The notes under the pieces were generated by a model. The model saw only the letters and a list, made by a program, of their open reading frames with translations. It was not told the DNA's origin and searched no databases. A program made the translations under genes and the position numbers. From contig JAGAZK010000255.1 in NCBI GenBank assembly GCA_017940085.1, positions 1 through 12,686 of the forward strand: DNA of 12,686 nt, read 5' to 3'. The number at the start of each line of letters is the position of its first letter. Within the stretch, counting starts at the first letter, position 1. This DNA is from Campylobacter sp. (GTDB taxonomy: Bacteria > Campylobacterota > Campylobacteria > Campylobacterales > Campylobacteraceae). Of this stretch, positions 6,200 to 12,686 are shown piece after piece.

Positions 6200-8818
6200 A
6201 TGAATAAACTTAGTTTAGTGGCTATTGGGATAATTTTTTCAAGCGTAAATGCTTTGGCTGATACTTTTACAGTAAGCTCAAACACCAACTACACAAACAC
6301 CACTTCAAACAAAAATGGCACTTACAAAGACAGCTGGTTTAGACCAGGAAATACTTCAACTAAAGCAGGAAGTGCAGGGTTTTTTGAAGCCAAAGGTTCT
6401 ACAACTGCTATGCAAATCGTAACAGGAACTCACGCACACAACCCTACATGGTATAGTCAAGCAGGGATAAATTTAGGCGGAGCAAATGACGCTACAAATT
6501 TACAAAATATGCGAAATTCGCTTGAAATTATCCGCACAACAAACGAATATAGAACAAATCCGCAACACGGAGAAAATTTAAATGCCCTAAAAGTTAGCGA
6601 TATATTAATGGCAGTTTCTCAAATAAGAACTGACTGGTCAGCAAATGTCCAGTGGGGACATTCTCCGCAATCAGGTGTCGCAAGTGTGGCTGAAAATTTA
6701 GGCAACGGATACACTGTAAATAATATTTCAGCTGGTTGGTTTGCTGAAAAACAAAATTGCGAAGGCAAAAATCGTCATAATTGCACTTGGAGTGCAAGTA
6801 ATCCTATGACTGGGCATTATCTAAATATGGTTGGAAGTCATACAGTAACAGGTGCTGCTTATGCTAATGGTAGCAAAGGTAGCATTACTGGTGCTACTTA
6901 CGGTAGCGATGCAATATATCCTACAAGTAATTATTATGATAGAATACTTCTTGATAGCGGAACCGATCTTGATTTATATATAGCTCAGCTAGATGCTTAT
7001 ATAAACACAGGTCAGTTTTTTTATAACACAGATAATATAGTTAATGTCAATTCAAGCACTGCTATCAATAAAGTCTCAGGCGGATATGCTCTAAGCGGAC
7101 AACATTCTAGAAGAAATACAGTAAATTTAAATGGCACAGGTGTGATAGGCGAAGTTCATGGCGGATATGCAATAAACGGAAATGTTGATGGAAATACTAT
7201 AAATTTTAACTCAGGCAAAGTAAGTGGGACGATTTGGGGCGGATATACAGAACAAGGGCAAGGTTATTGGATGACTTATCAAAACAATACCTTAAATATT
7301 ACTACAAAATCGCAAACGCTTGAAGCTGGAAATATAGCAAATTTCCAAAATATTAATTTTTATTTGCCTAGCGTTGTTTGGAATGGCTACACCGCACTCA
7401 GACTCACAGGCCAAGCTCAAACAGATCTTTCAAAAACAATAGTTTCAGCCTATCTTTCAAATGCGAGTGGCTTAAGTAAAGATAGCATAATCCACCTAAT
7501 CAGCACAAATGGCACTCTTACAAAACCACAATCTACAAACACAAACAATGTCGTAAATATAAATATCGCTGATCTTGTCGATGTCAAAGGACAAATAAAT
7601 TTAAGTAGCGATAATAAACACTTAAATCTTAGCTTCACAGGCACAAGCACAGGCGGAAGTGGTGGCGGATCAGGTTCTGGTGGTGGTAGCACTGGCGGTG
7701 GTGGAAGTGGCTCAGGCGGTAGTTCTGGTAGTGGTGGTGGCTCTGGCTCTGGCGGCGGAAATACTGGCGGAGGCGGTTCAGGCTCTGGTGGTGGTAGCGG
7801 ATCTGGTGGTAGCACTGGCGGTGGCGGTTCTAGCGGTGGAAATACTGGTGGAAACACAGGTGGCAATACTGGCAACAATTCAGGCTCTGTTGCTGATCTA
7901 GTAGGCACAGGCAAAGCCAAAGAAAACACAAAATCTTTTTTAGAAACCAATATGGCAGGTCAATCTATAGTAAGCCAAAATTCAGACCTATTTAATGCAA
8001 ATTTAGTCCAAATACCGCTTTCTCGTGGGGCTTCAAGCTATGCTTTTGCACAAGGATATGATTCAAGGCTAAAAAGTGGCTCGTATGTAGATGCTAAGGG
8101 ATTTAATCTCAATGCTGGTATTTCAAGCACGACTTATTTTAGAGCTTTGGCTTTAACTGGTGGGGCGTTTTTTGAATATGGAGCTGGTAAATACGATAGC
8201 TATTTAGACAATGGCACACACGGGGAAGGCGATACTAAGACTTATGGCGGTGGTTTATTTGCTAAAATCACTACCAATTCTGATAATTATGGCTCACTAG
8301 CACTAAGAACTGGTTTGATTGAAAGCGATTATCAAGGCTCAATCCCTACAAATTATGGATTTGAATCCAAACAAAATTACTATGGATTTGATGTAACTTT
8401 AGGCAGTATTTTTAAGCCATTTAAAAGCAACGAACTTGATATTTATGGAACTTATTCATTTGCTCTAACAAAAGGCGATGAAGTAGATTTAGGAGTGGGT
8501 GCTACGCTCAAAATCGATGATATAACTTCTCATAGAATCAAACTCGGGCTAAAAGATAGCTTTTATCTCAACAAATCAAACTCACTTTATATCGGAGCTG
8601 GATATGGATATGAGTTTGATAGTGAGTCAAATGGACAAATTGTAGTAATCGGCAATGCTTATGATGTCTCATCTCCAAAACTCAAAGGCTCAAATGTCAT
8701 CGGCGATCTTGGCTATGCTTATGAAGTCAAACGCTTTAAATTTGACATAGGAGTTAGTGGCTCAAAAGGCAAAAACGAAGGCATTAGCGGAAAATTAGGA
8801 TTTTTATTTAAAATTTAA
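6200..8818 (+). CDS. autotransporter with N-terminal CAP (SCP/PR1)-like passenger domain
   Basis: An 872-residue type Va secreted surface protein. Residues 1-20 form a signal peptide with an ALA-D cleavage site. Residues about 100-245 look like a CAP domain: NSLEIIRTTNEYR helix, LMAVSQIRTDWS helix, then His154 (GHS), Glu165 (AENL), Glu183 (GWFAEK) and His206 in GHYLNMV, which correspond to the four pocket residues of the family. Cys187 and Cys195 could form a disulfide. Residues 278-365 hold three glycine-rich repeats with the core GGY. A Gly/Ser/Thr/Asn linker spans about 484-562. Residues about 600-872 are a beta-barrel with alternating aromatic/glycine strands (LALTGGAFFEYGAGKY, TYGGGLFAKI), ending in LGFLFKI. 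The gene has its own promoter, ribosome binding site and terminator, so it is probably monocistronic. CAP proteins can bind lipids or act on partners; the target here is unknown. The barrel call is firm and the CAP call rests on motif reading. Confidence 0.85.
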   Translation: MNKLSLVAIGIIFSSVNALADTFTVSSNTNYTNTTSNKNGTYKDSWFRPGNTSTKAGSAGFFEAKGSTTAMQIVTGTHAHNPTWYSQAGINLGGANDATNLQNMRNSLEIIRTTNEYRTNPQHGENLNALKVSDILMAVSQIRTDWSANVQWGHSPQSGVASVAENLGNGYTVNNISAGWFAEKQNCEGKNRHNCTWSASNPMTGHYLNMVGSHTVTGAAYANGSKGSITGATYGSDAIYPTSNYYDRILLDSGTDLDLYIAQLDAYINTGQFFYNTDNIVNVNSSTAINKVSGGYALSGQHSRRNTVNLNGTGVIGEVHGGYAINGNVDGNTINFNSGKVSGTIWGGYTEQGQGYWMTYQNNTLNITTKSQTLEAGNIANFQNINFYLPSVVWNGYTALRLTGQAQTDLSKTIVSAYLSNASGLSKDSIIHLISTNGTLTKPQSTNTNNVVNINIADLVDVKGQINLSSDNKHLNLSFTGTSTGGSGGGSGSGGGSTGGGGSGSGGSSGSGGGSGSGGGNTGGGGSGSGGGSGSGGSTGGGGSSGGNTGGNTGGNTGNNSGSVADLVGTGKAKENTKSFLETNMAGQSIVSQNSDLFNANLVQIPLSRGASSYAFAQGYDSRLKSGSYVDAKGFNLNAGISSTTYFRALALTGGAFFEYGAGKYDSYLDNGTHGEGDTKTYGGGLFAKITTNSDNYGSLALRTGLIESDYQGSIPTNYGFESKQNYYGFDVTLGSIFKPFKSNELDIYGTYSFALTKGDEVDLGVGATLKIDDITSHRIKLGLKDSFYLNKSNSLYIGAGYGYEFDSESNGQIVVIGNAYDVSSPKLKGSNVIGDLGYAYEVKRFKFDIGVSGSKGKNEGISGKLGFLFKI
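7037..7294 (+). repeat. three glycine-rich repeats inside the autotransporter passenger
   Basis: Residues 278-305, 306-331 and 332-362 share the plan N-x-V/I-N-x-N-x(6-8)-V/I-x-GGY-x(2-3)-G. Units 2 and 3 begin NTVNLNG and NTINFNS, and a fourth start (NTLNIT) follows. Such repeats with an N-x-V/I core usually build rungs of a beta-helix stalk in autotransporter passengers. Here they lie between the CAP-like head and the linker. Confidence 0.65.
7643..7885 (+). repeat. Gly/Ser/Thr/Asn low-complexity linker coding repeat
   Basis: Codes for residues about 484-562 of the autotransporter, almost only Gly and Ser with some Thr and Asn. Blocks such as TGGGGSGSGG occur twice, and the end turns into three or four GGNT units. 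Synonymous codons vary (ggt, ggc, gga; agt, agc, tct, tca), so the DNA is less repetitive than the protein, but 3-mer and 6-mer periodicity remains and could allow length change in frame. This stretch is markedly more G-rich than its surroundings. It likely makes a flexible tether between stalk and barrel. Confidence 0.9.
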
Positions 8819-8825
8819 TCGCAAT

Positions 8826-8867
8826 TTTGGTGCTTACTATTATTAATACCATTTTGTAAGCACCAAA
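8826..8867 (+). terminator. terminator of the autotransporter gene
   Basis: A perfect 12-bp inverted repeat tttggtgcttac (8826-8837) and gtaagcaccaaa (8856-8867) with an 18-base loop, followed by TTTAT. It begins eight bases after the autotransporter stop. The stem holds a GC-richer core than other hairpins here, supporting intrinsic termination. Confidence 0.6.
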
Positions 8868-8933
8868 TTTATCTAGCAATCTATCTTAAAATATTTTTCT
8901 AAATACAGCATTAATAAATTTATTTCAATTTTG

Positions 8934-8960
8934 GATTAAATTTAAAGTTCAAATTTAATC
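8934..8960. repeat. small AT-rich stem-loop, repeat family member
   Basis: gattaaattt (8934-8943) and aaatttaatc (8951-8960) are perfect reverse complements around the 7-base loop aaagttc. The inner ten pairs and the loop form (aaagYYC) are the same as in the hairpin at 11922-11962, which argues for a repeated element rather than chance. Confidence 0.55.
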
Positions 8961-8995
8961 AATTTGTAAATTTTTTAAAGTCATAAATTTTAGTT

Positions 8996-9001
8996 TATAA
9001 T
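8996..9001 (+). promoter_or_regulatory. candidate distal -10 box upstream of nrdD
   Basis: A perfect TATAAT preceded by tttagtt and a T-rich run (ttttttaaag). It would give a leader of about 125 bases before nrdD. It is one of two possibilities; see the nearer box at 9072. Confidence 0.35.
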
Positions 9002-9071
9002 AACTCTTAAAATATGATTTTACCGATATTTGAAAGTATTTTAAATTTAAGTATTTTCTAAATATATTTCA

Positions 9072-9079
9072 TATAAAAT
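9072..9079 (+). promoter_or_regulatory. candidate proximal -10 box for nrdD
   Basis: TATAAAAT preceded by the T-rich segment tatttca. A start near 9085 would leave a leader of about 48 bases ending in the AAGGA ribosome binding site. No clear NrdR box or other operator is visible around it. Confidence 0.35.
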
Positions 9080-9132
9080 CCCAAAAGTGAAAATTTTTGA
9101 TTTATCAAATTTAACCAATTAAGGATCTTGCA

Positions 9133-11325
9133 ATGAAAATCATCAAACGAAGCGGTCAAGAAGTAGATTTTGATAGAGAAAAAATCGTAAATGCAATCAA
9201 AAAAGCAAACAACGAAGAGCCTTTGGAGTTTGAAAGACTAAGTGAAGCTCAAATCCAAAAAATCACAAACACGATTGAAAAACTAGCCCAAAAAGCCACT
9301 CACACTTTAGGCGTAGAAGAAATCCAAGATAGCGTAGAAGAGCTTATTATGTCTGAGGGTGCTTTTAAGGTCGCAAGGCTGTATATTACATATCGCTTCA
9401 AAAGATCTTTAGCAAGAAAAGCAAATTTAACCGATGCTAAGATTTTAAGCCTAATTAACTGCGATAACGAAGAAATCAAACAAGAAAATTCAAACAAAAA
9501 TCCTGTCGTGGTATCTGTGCAACGAGATTATATGGCTGGGGTCATTTCAAATGACATCACAGAGCGATTGTTATTGCCTGAAGATATAGTAGCAGCCCAC
9601 AAAGACGGCATTATTCATTTTCACGATAGCGATTATTTTGCCCAAAATATTTATAATTGCTGTTTAGTTAATCTAGAAGATATGCTAAATAACGGCACTG
9701 TCATTTCCCAAGTAGGCATTGACAAGCCCAAATCTTTTCAGACAGCTTGCACACTAACAAGTCAAATTGTCGCTCAAGTAGCTAGCTCTCAATACGGCGG
9801 ACAAACAATTTCTTTGTCTCATATAGCACCTTTTGTAGATATTTCTAGGAAAAAATTTATCAAACAATACAAAGCAGAGTTTGAAAAATTTGGTATCAAA
9901 ATGCCAAAAGCTAAATTTGATGAGTTTATAGAAGAACAAGTGCGAAAAGAAGTAGAAAACGGCTGTCAAACTATCCAATACCAACTCATCACACTCCAAA
10001 CCACAAACGGACAAGCTCCTTTTGTGTCTGTTTATATGTATTTGGGCGAGATAAAACAATCCCAAACCAAAGATGATTTGGCGTTAATCATACAAACTAT
10101 GCTAAATCAGCGAATAAAAGGTGTCAAAAACGAACAAGGCGTATTTACTACACCCGCTTTTCCAAAATTGCTTTATGTCTTAGAGCCTGATAATATTGAT
10201 AAAAACAGCAAATATTGGTATCTTACACAACTTGCCGCAAAATGCACAGCCAAACGAATGGCACCTGATTATATTAGCGAAAAACTTATGAAAGAGCTAA
10301 AAAACGCCGTTTATCCGTGTATGGGCTGTAGATCGTTTCTCACTCCAGATCGCACCAAAAAAAATTACGCTAAAGCCAAAAATTACAAACTTGGATCAAA
10401 GTATTATGGTAGATTTAATCAAGGCGTAGTTACGCTAAATTTAGTCGATGTCGCACTTAGTTCGCAAAAAGACGAAAAGAAATTTTGGCAAATTTTAGAT
10501 GAGAGACTAGATTTGTGTTATAGAGCTTTGATGTGTAGGCACAAAAGACTGCTTGGCACAAAAGCCAAAGTCGCTCCGATACTTTGGCAACACGGAGCAA
10601 TCGCTAGACTAAATCCAGATGAAAATATAGATGAGCTTCTCAAACACGGCTACAGCACGATTTCGCTTGGATTTGCAGGTTTAGCTGAGTGTGTGTATTA
10701 TATGAAAGGCATTTCTCACACTTCTAAAAAAGGCGAAAAATTTGGACTTGAGATTATGCAAAGACTAAATGACGCAGCTGCAAAATACAAAGCCAAAGAA
10801 GATATTGATTTTTCTGTATATGGCACTCCATTAGAATCCACGACTTATAAATTTGCCAAATGTCTCCAACGCCGTTTTGGTATCATCAAAGGCGTGAGCG
10901 ACAAAAATTATATTACAAACTCATATCATATTCATGTAACCGAAAAAATCGATGCTTTTAGCAAATTGCAAAAAGAATCTCACTTCCAAAAATTATCGCC
11001 CGGCGGAGCGATTTCTTATGTGGAAGTTCCAGATTTGCAAGACAATATTCCAGCGGTTTTGAGCTTGATAAAATACATTTATGAGACCATAATGTATGCT
11101 GAACTAAATACCAAAAGCGATTATTGCTTTGTTTGCGGGTTTGATGGAGAAATTGAAGTAATCAAAGACAAAAAAAGCCAAAAATTGCAGTGGCAATGCC
11201 CAAACTGCTTAAATATCGACCAAAACAAAATGAGCGTAGCTAGACGGACTTGCGGGTATATCGGCACTCAATTTTGGAATCAAGGTCGCACACAAGAAAT
11301 AAAAGAGCGAGTTTTGCACTTGTAA
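9133..11325 (+). CDS. nrdD: anaerobic ribonucleoside-triphosphate reductase (class III)
   Basis: Reduces ribonucleoside triphosphates to deoxyribonucleotides without oxygen, using a glycyl radical, in the cytoplasm. The 730 residues start with an ATP-cone allosteric domain (about 1-95, beginning KIIKRSGQEVDFDREKI). The catalytic barrel includes NCCLVNLEDML with Cys176/Cys177, a CTLTSQI stretch at 206 and PCMGCRSFLTP, where Cys399 probably corresponds to the thiyl-radical cysteine. A C-terminal zinc site is formed by Cys665, Cys668, Cys689 and Cys692 (CFVC and CPNC). The glycyl-radical motif RTCGYIG has the radical glycine at 708, followed by the usual NQGR. The ATG at 9133 follows AAGGA by seven bases. 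The activating enzyme NrdG is encoded 74 bp downstream. Its presence means growth in low or no oxygen. Confidence 0.97.
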   Translation: MKIIKRSGQEVDFDREKIVNAIKKANNEEPLEFERLSEAQIQKITNTIEKLAQKATHTLGVEEIQDSVEELIMSEGAFKVARLYITYRFKRSLARKANLTDAKILSLINCDNEEIKQENSNKNPVVVSVQRDYMAGVISNDITERLLLPEDIVAAHKDGIIHFHDSDYFAQNIYNCCLVNLEDMLNNGTVISQVGIDKPKSFQTACTLTSQIVAQVASSQYGGQTISLSHIAPFVDISRKKFIKQYKAEFEKFGIKMPKAKFDEFIEEQVRKEVENGCQTIQYQLITLQTTNGQAPFVSVYMYLGEIKQSQTKDDLALIIQTMLNQRIKGVKNEQGVFTTPAFPKLLYVLEPDNIDKNSKYWYLTQLAAKCTAKRMAPDYISEKLMKELKNAVYPCMGCRSFLTPDRTKKNYAKAKNYKLGSKYYGRFNQGVVTLNLVDVALSSQKDEKKFWQILDERLDLCYRALMCRHKRLLGTKAKVAPILWQHGAIARLNPDENIDELLKHGYSTISLGFAGLAECVYYMKGISHTSKKGEKFGLEIMQRLNDAAAKYKAKEDIDFSVYGTPLESTTYKFAKCLQRRFGIIKGVSDKNYITNSYHIHVTEKIDAFSKLQKESHFQKLSPGGAISYVEVPDLQDNIPAVLSLIKYIYETIMYAELNTKSDYCFVCGFDGEIEVIKDKKSQKLQWQCPNCLNIDQNKMSVARRTCGYIGTQFWNQGRTQEIKERVLHL

Positions 11326-11332
11326 TTTGCGT

Positions 11333-11348
11333 AAATTTAATCAAATTT
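11333..11348 (+). repeat. 16-bp intergenic word aaatttaatcaaattt
   Basis: An exact copy of the word that recurs at 11946-11961 and 12099-12114, and inverted at 11923-11938. This copy lies alone in the nrdD-nrdG gap without a pairing arm. Its role is unknown. Confidence 0.6.
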
Positions 11349-11399
11349 AGTGATTTTTGGGCTTATTTTTGGATAAATTTAATAAATTTGGATAAAAAT

Positions 11400-11903
11400 A
11401 TGAATTATTCTAAGATTAAATTTTTTGATATTTCAAATGGAGATGGGCTAAGAACTAGTGTTTTTGTCAGTGGTTGCAAACACGCTTGTAAGGGTTGTTT
11501 TAACAAAATCGCTTGGGATTTTAATTATGGCAAATTTTTCTCCCAACAAATCCAAAATGAGATTATAAATTCTTGCAAATCTCCATTTATAAGTGGTTTG
11601 AGTTTGCTTGGCGGTGAGCCACTAGATCCAATCAATCAAATATCTCTCTTGCCTTTTGTGCGTAAATTTAAGCAAATTTATCCAACAAAAACGATTTGGT
11701 GTTATACTGGCTATACTTATGAGAGCGACTTGCTAAATCCGCTTGGAAATGCTCATTGTGAAGCTACAAGTGAGTTGTTGGATTTGATTGATATTTTAGT
11801 TGATGGAAAATTTATTGAAGAATTAAAAGATATAAAGCTCAAATTTAAAGGATCTAAAAACCAAAGAATAATAAATCTAAAAAATGGCGAAATTATCGGC
11901 TAA
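11400..11903 (+). CDS. nrdG: anaerobic ribonucleotide reductase activating protein (radical SAM)
   Basis: Generates the glycyl radical on NrdD by cleaving S-adenosylmethionine at a [4Fe-4S] cluster. The protein is 167 residues, close to the usual 150-175. The cluster cysteines are Cys26, Cys30 and Cys33 in GCKHACKGC, the radical-SAM CxxxCxxC motif, and the SAM-contacting LGGEP is at 70-74. The frame is open further upstream, overlapping the end of nrdD, but family proteins start close to the N-Y-x-x-I-K-x-F-D segment seen directly after the ATG at 11400, so that start is chosen. The ribosome binding site is weak (ggat about seven bases ahead). The 74-bp gap has no clear promoter, so expression is probably from nrdD, with the 16-bp repeat word in between. 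Confidence 0.95.
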   Translation: MNYSKIKFFDISNGDGLRTSVFVSGCKHACKGCFNKIAWDFNYGKFFSQQIQNEIINSCKSPFISGLSLLGGEPLDPINQISLLPFVRKFKQIYPTKTIWCYTGYTYESDLLNPLGNAHCEATSELLDLIDILVDGKFIEELKDIKLKFKGSKNQRIINLKNGEIIG

Positions 11904-11921
11904 ATTTAGTATTTGCTAGGC

Positions 11922-11962
11922 TAAATTTGATTAAATTTAAAGCCCAAATTTAATCAAATTTA
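11922..11962 (+). terminator. 17-bp perfect AT-rich stem-loop after nrdG
   Basis: taaatttgattaaattt (11922-11938) pairs perfectly with the reverse-complement arm at 11946-11962 around the loop aaagccc. It lies 18 bases after the nrdG stop and is the longest uninterrupted inverted repeat in the window. It has no T-run behind it on the plus strand, so it may end or protect the nrdDG message, or be a repeat element. Its core matches the hairpin at 8934-8960. Confidence 0.5.
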
Positions 11963-12076
11963 AAGAGTTTGCTAAATTTAGTTTTTGATACTAAATTAAT
12001 CAAATTTATGCTTAATACCCAAAATTCACTTTACTTTTTTGATTAAATTTAAAATATTTGAACTTTAAATTTAAAC

Positions 12077-12104
12077 AAATTTAACCCGAATTTGGGCTAA
12101 ATTT
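12077..12104 (-). terminator. stem-loop after the YceI gene, possible terminator
   Basis: On the minus strand aaatttagccc pairs with gggttaaattt over 11 positions with one G-U pair and a 6-base loop aaattc. It starts 12 bases beyond the YceI stop. On the plus strand the wobble position becomes an A-C mismatch, so the hairpin favours the minus-strand transcript, as a terminator of that gene would. A strong T-run is not present. Confidence 0.45.
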
Positions 12105-12119
12105 AATCAAATTTGATTA
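12104..12119. repeat. 16-bp perfect palindrome across the YceI stop codon
   Basis: taatcaaatttgatta is its own reverse complement and includes the stop codon of the minus-strand gene (12117-12119). It overlaps the 16-bp word at 12099-12114. Confidence 0.6.
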
Positions 12120-12668
12120 TTTTTTGATTGCTTCTACTTCGATTGAAATTTTGATTTCATCGCCTAGTGTTACGGTTGAGCTTGATGGAGCGAAGTTAAA
12201 ATCAGATCTTTTGATTTTGCCTTCTAAGCTAAAGCCTATGTGTTCTTTGCCTTTTTGGTCTGTATTTTTGCCACCAAATTCATAGTCTAATTCAACTTTT
12301 TTGCTTACTCCAGCGATATTTAGATTGCCAATAACTTTGTCTTTTTTAAACTCGCTCATCTCAAATGTCATATTTGGAAACTTAGACGCATTGAAAAAAT
12401 CAGGAGCTTGGAGATGAGAATCTCTGCTTTGGTTGTCTGTATCGACTGAAGCTACTTTGATTGTAGCGTTTAATTTATTGAGTTTGCCGTTTGAATCTGC
12501 ATCGATTACAGCGTCAAAATCATTAAATTTACCGCTTGTATTGCTCACACTCATGTGTTTGATTTTGAAATTTACACTTGAGTGAGATTTGTCTAGGTTG
12601 TATTCTGCTGCGTTTAAGTTTAAAAACAAAGCAGAAGCAAGTAGGGCTGAGGTAAGAATTTTTTTCAT
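12117..12668 (-). CDS. YceI-family periplasmic protein
   Basis: A 183-residue secreted protein with a lipocalin-like beta-barrel fold. In this family the cavity binds long isoprenoid or amphipathic lipids, and in several bacteria it is linked to stress or to electron-carrier handling; the role here is inferred only. Residues 1-20 or 21 form a clear signal peptide (MKKILTSALLASALFLNLNA-AEYNLD). The mature part opens with the family hallmark YNLDKSHSSVNFKIKHMSVSNTSGKF, then VDTDNQSRDSHLQAPDFFNASKFPNMTF around 74-101, and closes with KRSDFNF and TLGDEIKISIEVEA. All of these are expected. AAAGGAC ahead of the ATG is a good ribosome binding site. Its promoter lies outside the window. It converges on nrdDG across a repeat-rich gap. 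Confidence 0.93.
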   Translation of the reverse strand: MKKILTSALLASALFLNLNAAEYNLDKSHSSVNFKIKHMSVSNTSGKFNDFDAVIDADSNGKLNKLNATIKVASVDTDNQSRDSHLQAPDFFNASKFPNMTFEMSEFKKDKVIGNLNIAGVSKKVELDYEFGGKNTDQKGKEHIGFSLEGKIKRSDFNFAPSSSTVTLGDEIKISIEVEAIKK

Positions 12669-12686
12669 AAATTGTCCTTTAAGTGA

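Larger units (their letters stand above)
8868..9132. other. AT-rich upstream region of nrdD
   Basis: The whole gap from the autotransporter to nrdD is 314 bp. After the terminator it contains a repeat hairpin (8934-8960), two promoter-like boxes and a direct repeat aagtatttt (about 9033 and 9049). I found no small open frame with a ribosome binding site, no tRNA and no recognisable riboswitch. AAGGA at 9121-9125 is the nrdD ribosome binding site. Confidence 0.5.

Noticed and set aside
7659-7901. An 80-codon plus-strand frame rich in Val and Ala.
   Set aside because: It is the shifted frame of the same low-complexity linker; composition alone explains it.
7450-7950. A 166-codon open frame on the minus strand, very proline-rich.
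   Set aside because: It is the antisense shadow of the Gly/Ser linker codons in the autotransporter gene. The GGN codons read as proline on the other strand, and no ribosome binding site was found.
8868-9132. An NrdR box or riboswitch ahead of nrdD.
   Set aside because: No pair of acaCWATATWGtgt-like sites and no conserved riboswitch core is visible; only AT-rich hairpins and promoter-like boxes.
11250-11399. A longer nrdG start overlapping the end of nrdD.
   Set aside because: The extra 50 residues are read out of frame from the conserved nrdD C-terminus and AT-rich spacer, and NrdG proteins normally start near the ATG at 11400.
11904-12116. A CRISPR-like array because of recurring words between nrdG and the YceI gene.
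   Set aside because: The repeated words are short, differ in orientation and lack regular spacers; they form hairpins instead.

Overview
The window looks like a chromosomal segment of a Campylobacter species or a very close campylobacterotal relative. The DNA is AT-rich, the intergenic DNA is saturated with AAATTTA-type words, promoters show TATAAT-like -10 boxes without clear -35 boxes, and the proteins (RibD with a long insert in its deaminase domain, HtpG, Asd, NrdD/NrdG, YceI) have the character of that group. I cannot fix the species from the sequence alone.

Layout, left to right. (1) 1-1557, plus strand: the 3' part of an N6-adenine DNA methyltransferase cut by the window edge, then a small P-loop cytidylate-kinase-like protein. 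(2) 1558-1914: a gene-poor convergent gap with an 81-nt imperfect palindrome and about 230 nt of unexplained sequence. (3) 1915-4919, minus strand: asd (aspartate-semialdehyde dehydrogenase) and htpG (Hsp90). (4) 4920-5023: a compact divergent promoter region. (5) 5024-6106, plus: ribD (riboflavin synthesis). (6) A 13-A homopolymer, an extended -10 promoter and a large autotransporter gene (6200-8818). (7) 8819-9132: a terminator, a repeat hairpin and candidate promoters. (8) 9133-11903, plus: nrdD and nrdG, the oxygen-independent ribonucleotide reductase and its radical-SAM activase. (9) 11904-12116: a convergent gap full of AAATTTAATC-type inverted repeats. (10) 12117-12668, minus: a secreted YceI-family protein.

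Most genes are housekeeping: amino-acid biosynthesis (Asd), protein folding (HtpG), flavin biosynthesis (RibD) and anaerobic dNTP supply (NrdDG). The accessory element is the 872-residue autotransporter. Its N-terminal passenger carries a CAP/SCP-PR1-like domain with all four expected His/Glu/Glu/His positions, followed by short glycine-rich repeats, a Gly/Ser/Thr/Asn linker of about 80 residues and a C-terminal beta-barrel. A surface-tethered CAP domain placed behind a long poly-A tract near its promoter is the most interesting system here. The second is a family of nearly identical AT-rich stem-loops sharing a 16-bp word, found only between genes.
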